Part shown: piece after piece, positions 1 through 5,940 of the stretch
Layout of the letters: every line of letters starts with the position of its first letter
Numbering within the stretch: position 1 is the first letter of the stretch
From: Maritimibacter sp.
GTDB lineage: Bacteria; Pseudomonadota; Alphaproteobacteria; Rhodobacterales; Rhodobacteraceae
Direction: 5' to 3'
Length of the DNA: 8,851 nucleotides
NCBI GenBank assembly: GCA_020441225.1
Contig: JAGRMP010000181.1
Coordinates: 1 to 8,851 of the forward strand
Notes under the pieces: generated by a model
Database searches by the model: none
What the model was told of the DNA's origin: nothing
What the model saw: the letters and a program-made list of their open reading frames with translations, nothing else
Position numbers and translations under genes: made by a program

Positions 1-941
1 TGCAGCAGGCCGATGCGCGGGTGCTCTCCGAGGCGGCCGTGCCCCTCGGCCCCTCGGCGCCGCGCAGGACCCGGGTGCTGATGCTGATGCTGCTCCTGGG
101 CGGGCTCGCGGGGGCGGCGGCGATCGTGCTGCGCGAGATGCTCGACAGCGGCTTCCGCACCGCCGAGGCGCTCGAGGCCGAGACCGGGCTTGCGGTCGTG
201 GGCCAGGTGCCGCGGATCCCCGGGGCGAGCCGGGCCGAGGTGCTCGACCACCTGGTCGCCAACCCGACCTCGGCGGCGGCGGAGGCGGTGCGCAACCTGC
301 GCACCTCGCTGATGCTGTCCAATGTCGACCGGCCGCCGCGGGTGATCCTGTCGACCTCGGCGATCCCGGGCGAGGGCAAGACCACGCTGGCGCTGGCGTT
401 GGCGCAGAACTACGCCCATCTCGGCCGCCGGGTGCTCTTGATCGAGGGCGACATGCGCCGCCAGGTGTTCCGCGAATATTTCGCGCTCGCGCGCACCAAG
501 GGGCTGCGCGCCGTGCTCGGGGCCGAGAAGAGCTTCGAGGCGGTGGTCCAGCACGCCCCCGGCCTCGGCGCCGACGTGCTGACCGGCGGCCACAGCGCCG
601 CCAATGCCGCCGATCTGTTCACCTCCGAGCGCTTCGCCACGCTGATCGAGGGGCTGAGGCAGCGCTACGACGTGGTCGTGATCGACATGCCGCCGGTGCT
701 GCTCGTGCCCGACGCCCGCATCGTCGCCCGCCACGCCGACGCCGTCCTCTTCGCCGTCCGGTGGGACCACACCTCCCGCGCCCAGGTCACCGAAGCCATC
801 CGCCAGTTCACCCTCGCCGGAACCGCCATCACCGGCCTCGTCCTCTCCCAGATCGACCCGAAGGGCATGAAAAAATACGGATACGCCGGAAAATACGGCG
901 CATACGGCGGGTACGGCGGAGACGGGTACCACCAGGGGTAA
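1..941 (+). CDS. Exopolysaccharide co-polymerase / BY-kinase (Wzc/ExoP type), 3' part
   Basis: The 5' end lies outside the window; the reading frame is open from base 3 and gives 312 residues before TAA, numbered here from base 3. This is the C-terminal half of an inner-membrane polysaccharide chain-length regulator fused to a cytoplasmic tyrosine autokinase. Visible in order: a proline-bearing periplasmic stretch (about 13-20), the second transmembrane helix (about 25-43), the linker FRTAEALEAETGLAVVGQVP, a Walker A motif SAIPGEGKTT (K126), a Walker A' motif LLIEGDMR (148-152) and a Walker B motif VVVIDMPP (D228). The tail has six tyrosines in its last 21 residues, the usual autophosphorylation cluster. 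The first acidic residue of Walker A' is Glu where Asp is typical. A GTG at base 21 is only an internal Val codon, because the upstream residues (QQADAR) continue the family pattern. It probably belongs to an exopolysaccharide locus to the left and converges on nagA. Confidence 0.9.
   Translation, partial: QQADARVLSEAAVPLGPSAPRRTRVLMLMLLLGGLAGAAAIVLREMLDSGFRTAEALEAETGLAVVGQVPRIPGASRAEVLDHLVANPTSAAAEAVRNLRTSLMLSNVDRPPRVILSTSAIPGEGKTTLALALAQNYAHLGRRVLLIEGDMRRQVFREYFALARTKGLRAVLGAEKSFEAVVQHAPGLGADVLTGGHSAANAADLFTSERFATLIEGLRQRYDVVVIDMPPVLLVPDARIVARHADAVLFAVRWDHTSRAQVTEAIRQFTLAGTAITGLVLSQIDPKGMKKYGYAGKYGAYGGYGGDGYHQG
835..938 (+). other. Tyrosine-rich C-terminal tail, repetitive coding stretch
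   Basis: The last codons of the autokinase gene alternate lysine/glycine/alanine with tyrosine (KYGYAGKYGAYGGYGGDGY). The DNA carries repeated TACGG or TACGC units, a short degenerate tandem repeat. In BY-kinases such tails are phosphorylated in trans between subunits and control oligomer state and polymer length. The tail is seen directly; its phosphorylation is inferred from the family. Confidence 0.75.
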
Positions 942-1014
942 CGCCACCGAGACACGCATCGCCCGAAGTGGAGCCATATCTTTGTATTCCAAGGGAAACA
1001 CTCTGGACACGGGA

Positions 1015-1060
1015 AGGCGCCGCCGGTCCCGACCATACCCCGGAAGCCCGAGCGGCGCCT
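1015..1060. repeat. 9-bp perfect inverted repeat at the nagA 3' end
   Basis: AGGCGCCGC (1015-1023) pairs perfectly with GCGGCGCCT (1052-1060) around a 28-nt loop, and the right arm runs into the nagA stop codon (1059-1061). It lies in the 117-bp gap between two convergent genes, where a terminator would be expected. No T-tract follows on either strand, so it is not a classic intrinsic terminator. It could be a mRNA 3'-end stabilising hairpin or a chance GC-rich dyad. Confidence 0.35.
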
Positions 1061-2192
1061 AGCGGAGGAGCGCGCACCCGGAGAGATCTGCCGACATGCG
1101 CACCAGTGGCCCGATTGCGCCCGGTTCGAGCCGGCCGGTCGCGATCCCGGCGACCCGGGCCGGGACCGAGGTGGCCGCTGCAAGGGCGCGTGCGAGCGGC
1201 AGCCCGACCTCTTCGGTCAACACCCTGAGTGCGCGGGTGAAGTCGAGATCGGCCCCCGCCAGTGTCCCGTCGGCGAGGGTCAACCGCCCGTCGACCCGGG
1301 TGATCTCGCGCCCGTTGAGCGTGAACCGCGCAAGGTCGGTGCCGGCCGGGGCCATGGCATCGGTGACGAGGTAGATCTCGCCCGGTCCGCGCTTGGCGGC
1401 AAAGGCCGCGCGCAGCACCGCGGGGTGGACATGGATGCCGTCGGCAATGAGCCCGGTCGAGAGCCCGCCGCAATCGAGCGCGGCGCCGACCACGCCGGGT
1501 TCGCGGTTGGCGAGCCCGCGCATGGCGTTGAACAGATGGGTGACACAGGACGCCCCTGCCGCGTGATAGGCGAGGCAGGTGTCGTAATCGGTATCGGTAT
1601 GGCCGAGCGAGACGAGCACGCCGGCCGCGGCGAGGGCGCGCACCTGGTCGGGCGTCACGTTCTCGGGGGCGATTGTCACCTTCAGCACCGGCAGCCGCCC
1701 GGCACCGGCGGTGAGCTGGGCGAGGTCTTCGTCGGTCATCGGCCGGATCAGGGCCGGATCATGCGCCCCCTTGCGGGCGAGCGACAGGTGCGGGCCTTCG
1801 AGATGCAGCCCGCCGATCCCGGGCATGCCCTCGGCCACGGCCGCCTCGACCGCCGCGATGGCCGCGCGCGTATGCGCGGGCGTGTCGGTGATGAGGGTGG
1901 GCAGGATGGTGCCGGTGCCGAGCCCGGCATGGGCCTCGGCCATGATCGCCAGCGTTTCGACCGTGGGCGCGTCGTTGAACATCACCCCGCCGCCGCCGTT
2001 GACCTGCAGATCGACGAAAGCGGGCGCGAGGATGTCGCCCGCGAGATCGATCTCGTCGCCCGCCGCCGCGACCCTGTCGTCGCGGTCGAGCGCCGTCACC
2101 GCACCGTCTTCGAGCCGCAGCGCATGGTCGTCGTGCAATGTCGTGCCGTCGAAGATCCGGCCGCCGCGATATGTGAGAACCCGGGCGCTCAT
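1059..2192 (-). CDS. nagA: N-acetylglucosamine-6-phosphate deacetylase
   Basis: This 377-residue amidohydrolase hydrolyses GlcNAc-6-P to glucosamine-6-P and acetate, in the cytoplasm. Family motifs are clear: FVDLQVNGGGGVMFND (59-74), HLEGPHLSLARKGAH (130-144, metal ligand E132), VSLGHTDTD (H198), THLFNAM (H219), IADGIHVHP (H254) and LVTDAMAPAG (catalytic D278). At the first metal site it has Q63-x-N65 rather than HxH, as in E. coli NagA, pointing to a single-metal enzyme. The ATG at 2192 is chosen because it overlaps the upstream stop as ATGA and starts just before the conserved beta-sandwich segment. No good Shine-Dalgarno precedes it, so translation is probably coupled to the SIS gene. The C-terminus ends at ADLSGCALLR, several residues short of the usual closing beta strand (E. 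coli NagA has 382 residues). It is the last gene of the minus-strand operon. Confidence 0.95.
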   Translation of the reverse strand: MSARVLTYRGGRIFDGTTLHDDHALRLEDGAVTALDRDDRVAAAGDEIDLAGDILAPAFVDLQVNGGGGVMFNDAPTVETLAIMAEAHAGLGTGTILPTLITDTPAHTRAAIAAVEAAVAEGMPGIGGLHLEGPHLSLARKGAHDPALIRPMTDEDLAQLTAGAGRLPVLKVTIAPENVTPDQVRALAAAGVLVSLGHTDTDYDTCLAYHAAGASCVTHLFNAMRGLANREPGVVGAALDCGGLSTGLIADGIHVHPAVLRAAFAAKRGPGEIYLVTDAMAPAGTDLARFTLNGREITRVDGRLTLADGTLAGADLDFTRALRVLTEEVGLPLARALAAATSVPARVAGIATGRLEPGAIGPLVRMSADLSGCALLR

Positions 2193-3217
2193 AGCGTTTC
2201 GGTCACTTTTTTCAGATGGCGCGGGGCGTCGGGGTCGATGCCCCGGCGGACCGCGACCTGTTCCACCATGGCGTAGAACGACACGATCAACGGGATCGGG
2301 TCGGTCAGCCAATGGCCGCTGCGCACATGGTCGAGCCGGGTTGCCGAGCGCGCCTTGTCGGAGGTGACGAAGACCCGCGCGCCCTTGTCGGCGATCCCGT
2401 CGGCGACCTCGACCAGCGCGGCTTCGGCCTTGTCTGCGGCGGCGAAGCCGATCACCGGGAAGCCGGAGCCGACGATCGAGACGGGCCCGTGCAGCACTTC
2501 CGCCGAGGAATAGCTCTCGGCATGGATCTGGCAGGTCTCCTTGAACTTGAGCGCAGCTTCGTTTGAGATCGCCCAGCTCGGACCGCGCCCGAGGGTGAAG
2601 AGGTTGTCGCCGGTCAGCGCCTCGATCGCTTCGGACCAGTCGCAGCGGGTGGCGCGGTCGAGCACCTCCGGCAGGCCGCGGATCGCCGCGATCAGCGCGG
2701 TGTCACGCTTCCATTCGGCCATCACCCAGAGCCCGGCGACCAGAGAGGTCACGAAGGTCTTGGTGGCGGCGACGCTGAGCTCGGGACCGGCGTGGAGCCC
2801 GAGCGTCGCCGAAGCGGCGCCCGCGAGCGGCGAAGCCGGGTTGTTGGTGATCGCGACGGTATAGGCGCCGCTTTCACGGGCGGTGCGGGCGAGATCGACG
2901 ATGTCGGGGCTCTTGCCCGACTGCGAGACCGCGAGGCAGAGCGTGCCGTTGGCCTTGAGCGGCGTGCCGTAGATCGAGGCCACGGACGGCCCGACCGAGG
3001 CCATCGGCAGGCCGAACAGGAGCTCGCTGGCGTATTTGAGGTAGGTGCAGGCGTGGTCGGAGGAGCCGCGCGCGACCGAGATCAGGAAGCGCGGGTCGCG
3101 CCGGTCGATCTCGGCGGCGACGGCGGCGGTGTCCTTCGCACCCTGGTCGAGCAGGCGGGCGACGGCTTGCGGGATTTCGGCGATTTCCCGACGCATCCGG
3201 GTGGCGGTTTGTGACAT
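2189..3217 (-). CDS. SIS-domain glucosamine-6-phosphate deaminase (NagB-II type)
   Basis: This 342-residue protein consists of two tandem SIS domains equivalent to the isomerase half of GlmS, with no N-terminal glutaminase domain and no catalytic Cys-1. Motifs: ARGSSDHAC (49-57), SQSGKSPDIV (98-107) and PELSVAATKTF (145-155) in the first domain; LGRGPSWAISNEAALKFKE (209-227), HAESYSSAEVLHGP (232-245) and the C-terminal PRHLKKVTETL in the second. Without a glutaminase it cannot make GlcN-6-P from glutamine, so the expected reaction is GlcN-6-P to fructose-6-P plus ammonia, as in the NagB-II family first described in Shewanella. The ATG at 3217 has GAGGG (3228-3224) 6 nt upstream and lies 2 bp after the regulator's stop. 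Its stop overlaps the nagA start by 4 bp. An AgaS-like galactosamine-6-P deaminase is the main alternative, but the nagA and murQ neighbours favour glucosamine. Confidence 0.82.
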   Translation of the reverse strand: MSQTATRMRREIAEIPQAVARLLDQGAKDTAAVAAEIDRRDPRFLISVARGSSDHACTYLKYASELLFGLPMASVGPSVASIYGTPLKANGTLCLAVSQSGKSPDIVDLARTARESGAYTVAITNNPASPLAGAASATLGLHAGPELSVAATKTFVTSLVAGLWVMAEWKRDTALIAAIRGLPEVLDRATRCDWSEAIEALTGDNLFTLGRGPSWAISNEAALKFKETCQIHAESYSSAEVLHGPVSIVGSGFPVIGFAAADKAEAALVEVADGIADKGARVFVTSDKARSATRLDHVRSGHWLTDPIPLIVSFYAMVEQVAVRRGIDPDAPRHLKKVTETL

Positions 3218-3219
3218 CT

Positions 3220-3984
3220 TCAGCCCTCGCTGGGTGACAATTGCAGTTCGGCGACGAAATCGTAGGCGTCGCCACGGTAGATCGAGCGGGTGAATTCGGC
3301 CGGCTCCCCGGTGTCGAGAAAGGCGTTGCGTTCGATCGACAGCGCGGCCGCGCCGGGTGCGACGTCGAGCAACTCCGCCTCCTCGGCGCCCAGGTTCAGC
3401 GCGGTGAAGCGCTGGACCGCACGCACCGGGCGGTGGCCGTCGCGCGCGAGTATTTCGTAAAGCGAGGTTTCCACTTCGAGCGGGTTCGCAAGCAGCGCCA
3501 CCGGCAGGGTCGCGCGTTCGAGCGCGAGCGGCCGGCCATCGGCGGCGCGCAACCGGTAGAGCCGGGCGACCGAGGCGTCGGCCGGCAGGCCCAGCGCCTC
3601 GGTTTCGCGCAGCGTGCCCCGCGCGACACCGCGTTCGAGCCAGACGGACGTGGTCGCCATGCCGCGCGCCGCCATGTCCTCGGTGAAGGACGTGAGCTTG
3701 AGCAGCGATTGCTCGACCCGCGCCGACTTGTCGGCGACGAAGGATCCCGAGCCCTGCCGCTGGATGATGACGCCCTTGTCGACCAGTGCCTGCATCGCGT
3801 TGCGCACCGTCACCCGGCTGAGCCCGGTGATTTCGGCGATCTCGCGTTCCGGCGGCAGCGAGACGCCGGGGGCGAGGATGCCCTCGGCGATCGCGTCCTG
3901 CAGCCGGCGACGCAGCTGGGTGTAGCGCGGTCCGGCATCCGGTTTCAGCCAGATTTCGGGGTCGAGGTAGGGGGCGATGTTCAT
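3220..3984 (-). CDS. GntR-family (HutC/UTRA) transcriptional regulator of the amino-sugar locus
   Basis: This 254-residue protein has an N-terminal winged helix-turn-helix (about 18-85) with the GntR signature LPPEREIAEITGLSRVTVRNAMQALVDKGVIIQRQGSGSFV. A UTRA ligand-binding domain follows (about 90-250), including YRLRAADGRPLALERATLP, DVAPGAAALSIERNAFLDTGEPAEFTRSIYRGD and a terminal YDFVAEL motif. UTRA regulators of this type (NagR/YvoA, DasR, NagQ) sense GlcN-6-P or GlcNAc-6-P. The ATG at 3984 has a strong GGAGG (3996-3992) 7 nt upstream and overlaps the kinase stop as ATGA. Encoded inside the operon it presumably controls, it is probably autoregulated. A candidate operator of the matching subclass lies in the divergent intergenic region at 4963-4970. 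Effector and polarity are inferred; repression relieved by an amino-sugar phosphate is the usual arrangement. Confidence 0.9.
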   Translation of the reverse strand: MNIAPYLDPEIWLKPDAGPRYTQLRRRLQDAIAEGILAPGVSLPPEREIAEITGLSRVTVRNAMQALVDKGVIIQRQGSGSFVADKSARVEQSLLKLTSFTEDMAARGMATTSVWLERGVARGTLRETEALGLPADASVARLYRLRAADGRPLALERATLPVALLANPLEVETSLYEILARDGHRPVRAVQRFTALNLGAEEAELLDVAPGAAALSIERNAFLDTGEPAEFTRSIYRGDAYDFVAELQLSPSEG

Positions 3985-4859
3985 GCCGGGGCCTCCGCGG
4001 CGAAGGCCCGCGCCAGCGCCACGGCGCCATCGATGGGCGGGGCGCCGGCCTCGATGAGCGCCGCGCGCATCGCCGCGGGCAGGTAGGGCGCATAGGCCGG
4101 CGCGAGGCCGCCGGTGAAACAGATCGCAAGCCCATCGGTCCAGCCGAGACGGGTGAGCATGTCGCCGACATGCGCGGCGCCAGCCTCCATCACTTCGCGC
4201 CCGAGCGCGTCGCCGTCGAGCGCCGCGGCGGCGACGTCGCGGGCAATCTCGCCGATCTCTCCAGGGGTCGCGTGGGCGGCGAAAATGACCAGCCCCGCGG
4301 GCGTGCCCCAGCGGTCGAGCAGCGCTTCGGAGAGCGCGCTGTGGTCGCGCAACCCATCGACGGCGGCGAGCGTCGCCGTGAGCGCCACCCGGCCGACCCA
4401 GAAGGACGAAGCCTCGTCGCCCAGCCGCGAGCCCCAGCCGCCGACGAACCGCGTCGTGCCCGCCCGGCGCAGGCCAAAGAAGGAGCCGGTGCCGCAATGG
4501 ACGATGGCCCCGTCGACATCGCCGAGCGCGCCCTGCAGGGCGGCCGCGCGGTCTTCTTCGACCCGCACGCGCGCGAAGGGCAGCGCCGCCTCGACCCGGG
4601 CGCAGACCGTCCGGTCGGAGGCCCCGGCAAGGCCGAGATAGGCGGGGAGTTCGGCGATCTCGGCGGGGGTGAGCCCGGCCCGATCCGCGAGCTGGTCGAG
4701 ACCCCGCCGGATCTCGCCCAGCGCGGCGTCGAAATCGCTCGTGACATTGGCGGAACCGGTCTCGACCGTGATCCGCCCTTCGGCGCGGTCGAGCACCAGG
4801 CGACAACGTGTTCCGCCGCCATCGACGGCAATCACGGGGGAAGTGAGTCCAGCGCACAT
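3981..4859 (-). CDS. BadF/BadG/BcrA/BcrD-type amino-sugar kinase (GlcNAc and/or MurNAc)
   Basis: This 292-residue ASKHA-fold ATPase is similar to GlcNAc kinases. Visible motifs: phosphate-1 loop VIAVDGGGTRCRLVLD (9-24), TGSANVTSDFDAAL (34-47), the likely catalytic Asp in VEEDRAAALQGAL (D103, 100-112), phosphate-2 loop IVHCGTGSFFGL (119-130), GGWGSRLGDEASSFWVGR (140-157) and adenosine-site CFTGGLAP (247-254). It should use ATP to phosphorylate C6 of an imported amino sugar. Divergence from murQ makes MurNAc a plausible substrate beside GlcNAc, since dual MurNAc/GlcNAc kinases (MurK of Clostridium acetobutylicum) are known. The ATG at 4859 is preferred over the in-frame TTG at 4880 because AAAGG (4871-4867) sits 7 nt before it. 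It is the first gene of the minus-strand operon. Confidence 0.85.
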   Translation of the reverse strand: MCAGLTSPVIAVDGGGTRCRLVLDRAEGRITVETGSANVTSDFDAALGEIRRGLDQLADRAGLTPAEIAELPAYLGLAGASDRTVCARVEAALPFARVRVEEDRAAALQGALGDVDGAIVHCGTGSFFGLRRAGTTRFVGGWGSRLGDEASSFWVGRVALTATLAAVDGLRDHSALSEALLDRWGTPAGLVIFAAHATPGEIGEIARDVAAAALDGDALGREVMEAGAAHVGDMLTRLGWTDGLAICFTGGLAPAYAPYLPAAMRAALIEAGAPPIDGAVALARAFAAEAPA

Positions 4860-4862
4860 ATA

Positions 4863-4878
4863 AATACCTTTACGATAC
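4863..4878 (-). repeat. Paired 16-bp element, kinase-proximal copy
   Basis: Read on the minus strand this is GTATCGTAAAGGTATT. It differs at one position from the plus-strand copy at 4976-4991. It contains the AAAGG Shine-Dalgarno of the kinase gene and ends 3 bp before the ATG, so a protein bound here could affect both transcription and early translation. Within the element, GTAT recurs as GTAT-N7-GTAT, a direct repeat of about one helical turn. Confidence 0.6.
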
Positions 4879-4927
4879 AAATTCGATCAAAGAAAGACCT
4901 ATCGAAGATCAATATCGCAGAAAACCG

Positions 4928-4949
4928 CAAAAACAGCGACAGGTTTTTG
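4928..4949. repeat. A/T-tract dyad in the divergent promoter region
   Basis: CAAAAAC (4928-4934) and GTTTTTG (4943-4949) form a perfect 7-bp inverted repeat around 8 nt. A second overlapping pairing exists: AAAACC (4921-4926) with GGTTTT (4942-4947). It lies near the middle of the divergent region. Possible roles are a second operator or intrinsically bent DNA. A terminator is unlikely at this position. Confidence 0.4.
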
Positions 4950-4962
4950 GAATCACAAGAAG

Positions 4963-4970
4963 GTGTAGAC
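4963..4970. promoter_or_regulatory. Candidate HutC-subfamily GntR operator
   Basis: GTGTAGAC fits the GTnTAnAC pattern described for HutC-subfamily GntR operators. The flanking bases (GGTGTAGACAA) resemble the NagR/DasR core GGTCTAGACCA. The adjacent regulator gene encodes that subfamily (UTRA domain). The site overlaps a possible -35 element of murQ, which would suit repression. The match is seen directly; binding is inferred. Confidence 0.5.
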
Positions 4971-4993
4971 AAATGGTATCGAAAAGGTATTCT
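4966..4993 (+). promoter_or_regulatory. Possible murQ promoter (TAGACA - 16 bp - TATTCT)
   Basis: TAGACA (4966-4971) matches the -35 consensus at 5 of 6 positions, and TATTCT (4988-4993) matches the -10 at 4 of 6, with a 16-bp spacer. Transcription would start near base 5000, just ahead of the murQ ribosome-binding site. The -35 overlaps the candidate GntR operator and the -10 overlaps the end of the 16-bp element. The pattern is weak enough to arise by chance in AT-rich DNA. Confidence 0.3.
4976..4991 (+). repeat. Paired 16-bp element, murQ-proximal copy
   Basis: GTATCGAAAAGGTATT on the plus strand is the inverted partner of the minus-strand copy at 4863-4878, with 15 of 16 positions identical. 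It ends 24 bp before the murQ ATG. It begins 5 bp after the HutC-type site at 4963-4970, so a regulator could occupy both as one extended target. Confidence 0.6.
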
Positions 4994-5015
4994 GACTGCA
5001 TCTCGGGAGATTCGT

Positions 5016-5918
5016 ATGGGGCAACCGACAACCGAAATGCTGCACGCCAAGGTGGCCGGGCTCGATCTGCGCCCGCTCGAAGAGGCCGCGGAGATCCTTG
5101 CCGCGGCTCAGGTCGAGGCGGCCGAGGCGGTCCTGCCCCGGGCCGCGGCGCTTGCCGAAGGCGCCCGCGCGATGGCGGCGGCGCTCCGGGACGGCGGCCG
5201 GCTTGTCTATGTCGGCGCCGGGTCCTCCGGGCTGATGGCGGCGGCCGATGCGCTCGAACTGGGCGGCACCTTCGGTATTCCGGAAGCCCGCGTGCGCATC
5301 CTGATGGCGGGCGGTCTGCCGAGCTCCGCGGCGATGCCGGGCGATACCGAGGATGACGCCGAAGGCCTCGACGCCGCGCTCGCCGATCTCACGCCACAGG
5401 ACACGGTGATCGCGGTCGCCGCCAGCGGCGCGACGCCCTACACGCTCGAAGCGGTGCGGGTCGCCAAGGCGCGCGGCGCGCGGGTCGTCGCGCTTGCAAA
5501 CAACCCGGGCAGCCCGCTGCTCGCCGCCGCCGATATCGCCGTGCCGCTCGCAACCCCGCCCGAGATCGTCTCGGGCTCGACCCGGATGGGGGCCGGGACC
5601 GCGCAGAAGATCGCGCTCAACTGCATGTCGACGCTGATGGGCCTCGAAATCGGCGCAGTCCACGACGGGATGATGGTCAATGTCGTCGCCGATAACGCGA
5701 AACTGCGGGGCCGTGCGCTCGGGATCGTGCGCCGGGTGTCCGGTGCCGACCCGGACCGCGCAGCGCAGGCGCTCACCGCCGCCGGGGGCGAGGTGAAAAC
5801 CGCGATCCTGCTCGCTGCCGGGGCCGCCTCGCCGGAAACGGCCCGCCAAACGCTCGAAACCAACAACCACCGCCTGCGCGACGCCCTCGCCGCGCTCGGC
5901 ACAAACCAGAAAAACTGA
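5016..5918 (+). CDS. murQ: N-acetylmuramic acid 6-phosphate etherase
   Basis: This 300-residue single-SIS-domain enzyme (E. coli MurQ has 298) cleaves the D-lactyl ether of MurNAc-6-P to give GlcNAc-6-P and D-lactate. The N-terminus TTEMLHAKVAGLDLRPLEEA corresponds to the family's TEQRNP...LD start. Further motifs: VGAGSSGLM (66-74), ADALELGGTFG (77-87), VAASGATPYTLEAV (134-147), ANNPGSPL (161-168), IVSGSTRMGAGTAQKIALN (184-202) and MMVNVVADNAKLRGRA (219-234). E81 and E112 align with E. coli catalytic Glu83 and Glu114. The glycine-rich loop is atypical: GAGSSGL replaces GAGTSGR, and ELGGTFG replaces ECPPT(F/Y)G. This divergent version appears to be an alphaproteobacterial subgroup. The ATG has GGGAGA (5005-5010) 5 nt upstream. 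It heads the transporter operon, 22 bp before the binding-protein gene. Confidence 0.9.
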   Translation: MGQPTTEMLHAKVAGLDLRPLEEAAEILAAAQVEAAEAVLPRAAALAEGARAMAAALRDGGRLVYVGAGSSGLMAAADALELGGTFGIPEARVRILMAGGLPSSAAMPGDTEDDAEGLDAALADLTPQDTVIAVAASGATPYTLEAVRVAKARGARVVALANNPGSPLLAAADIAVPLATPPEIVSGSTRMGAGTAQKIALNCMSTLMGLEIGAVHDGMMVNVVADNAKLRGRALGIVRRVSGADPDRAAQALTAAGGEVKTAILLAAGAASPETARQTLETNNHRLRDALAALGTNQKN

Positions 5919-5940
5919 CGTCACCAACAGGAGAACCCAG

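Larger units (their letters stand above)
4860..5015. promoter_or_regulatory. Divergent control region between kinase operon and murQ-ABC operon
   Basis: These 156 bp separate the divergent starts at 4859 (minus) and 5016 (plus) and are strikingly AT-rich compared with the surrounding GC-rich coding DNA. Both operons must start here. The region holds an inverted pair of 16-bp elements at its ends, a HutC-type site, an A/T-tract dyad, and four copies of TATCG on one strand or the other (4873-4877, 4900-4904, 4913-4917, 4977-4981). It is the natural place for the encoded GntR/UTRA protein to control both directions at once. Confidence 0.85.

Noticed and set aside
942..1058. Intrinsic terminator between the convergent genes
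   Set aside because: The only clear dyad lacks a T-tract on either strand, so it is reported as an inverted repeat only.
1425..2276. Plus-strand open frame opposite nagA (283 codons)
   Set aside because: It is the antisense shadow of a well-conserved nagA and shows no recognisable motif.
2193..2312. N-terminal extension of nagA to a start at 2312
   Set aside because: The extra 40 residues are encoded out of frame within the conserved end of the SIS gene and resemble no NagA. The ATG at 2192 forms the coupled ATGA overlap.
2189..3217. Calling the SIS protein GlmS (glucosamine-6-phosphate synthase)
   Set aside because: The N-terminal glutaminase domain and its catalytic cysteine are absent, and the neighbours are catabolic.
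4860..4880. TTG start at 4880 for the kinase
   Set aside because: It adds seven residues with no family support, whereas the ATG at 4859 has AAAGG at ideal spacing.
4170..5015. murQ reading frame extended upstream to 4170
   Set aside because: The extension is antisense to the kinase and then crosses the AT-rich control region. The ATG at 5016 has a good ribosome-binding site and begins the conserved MurQ N-terminus.
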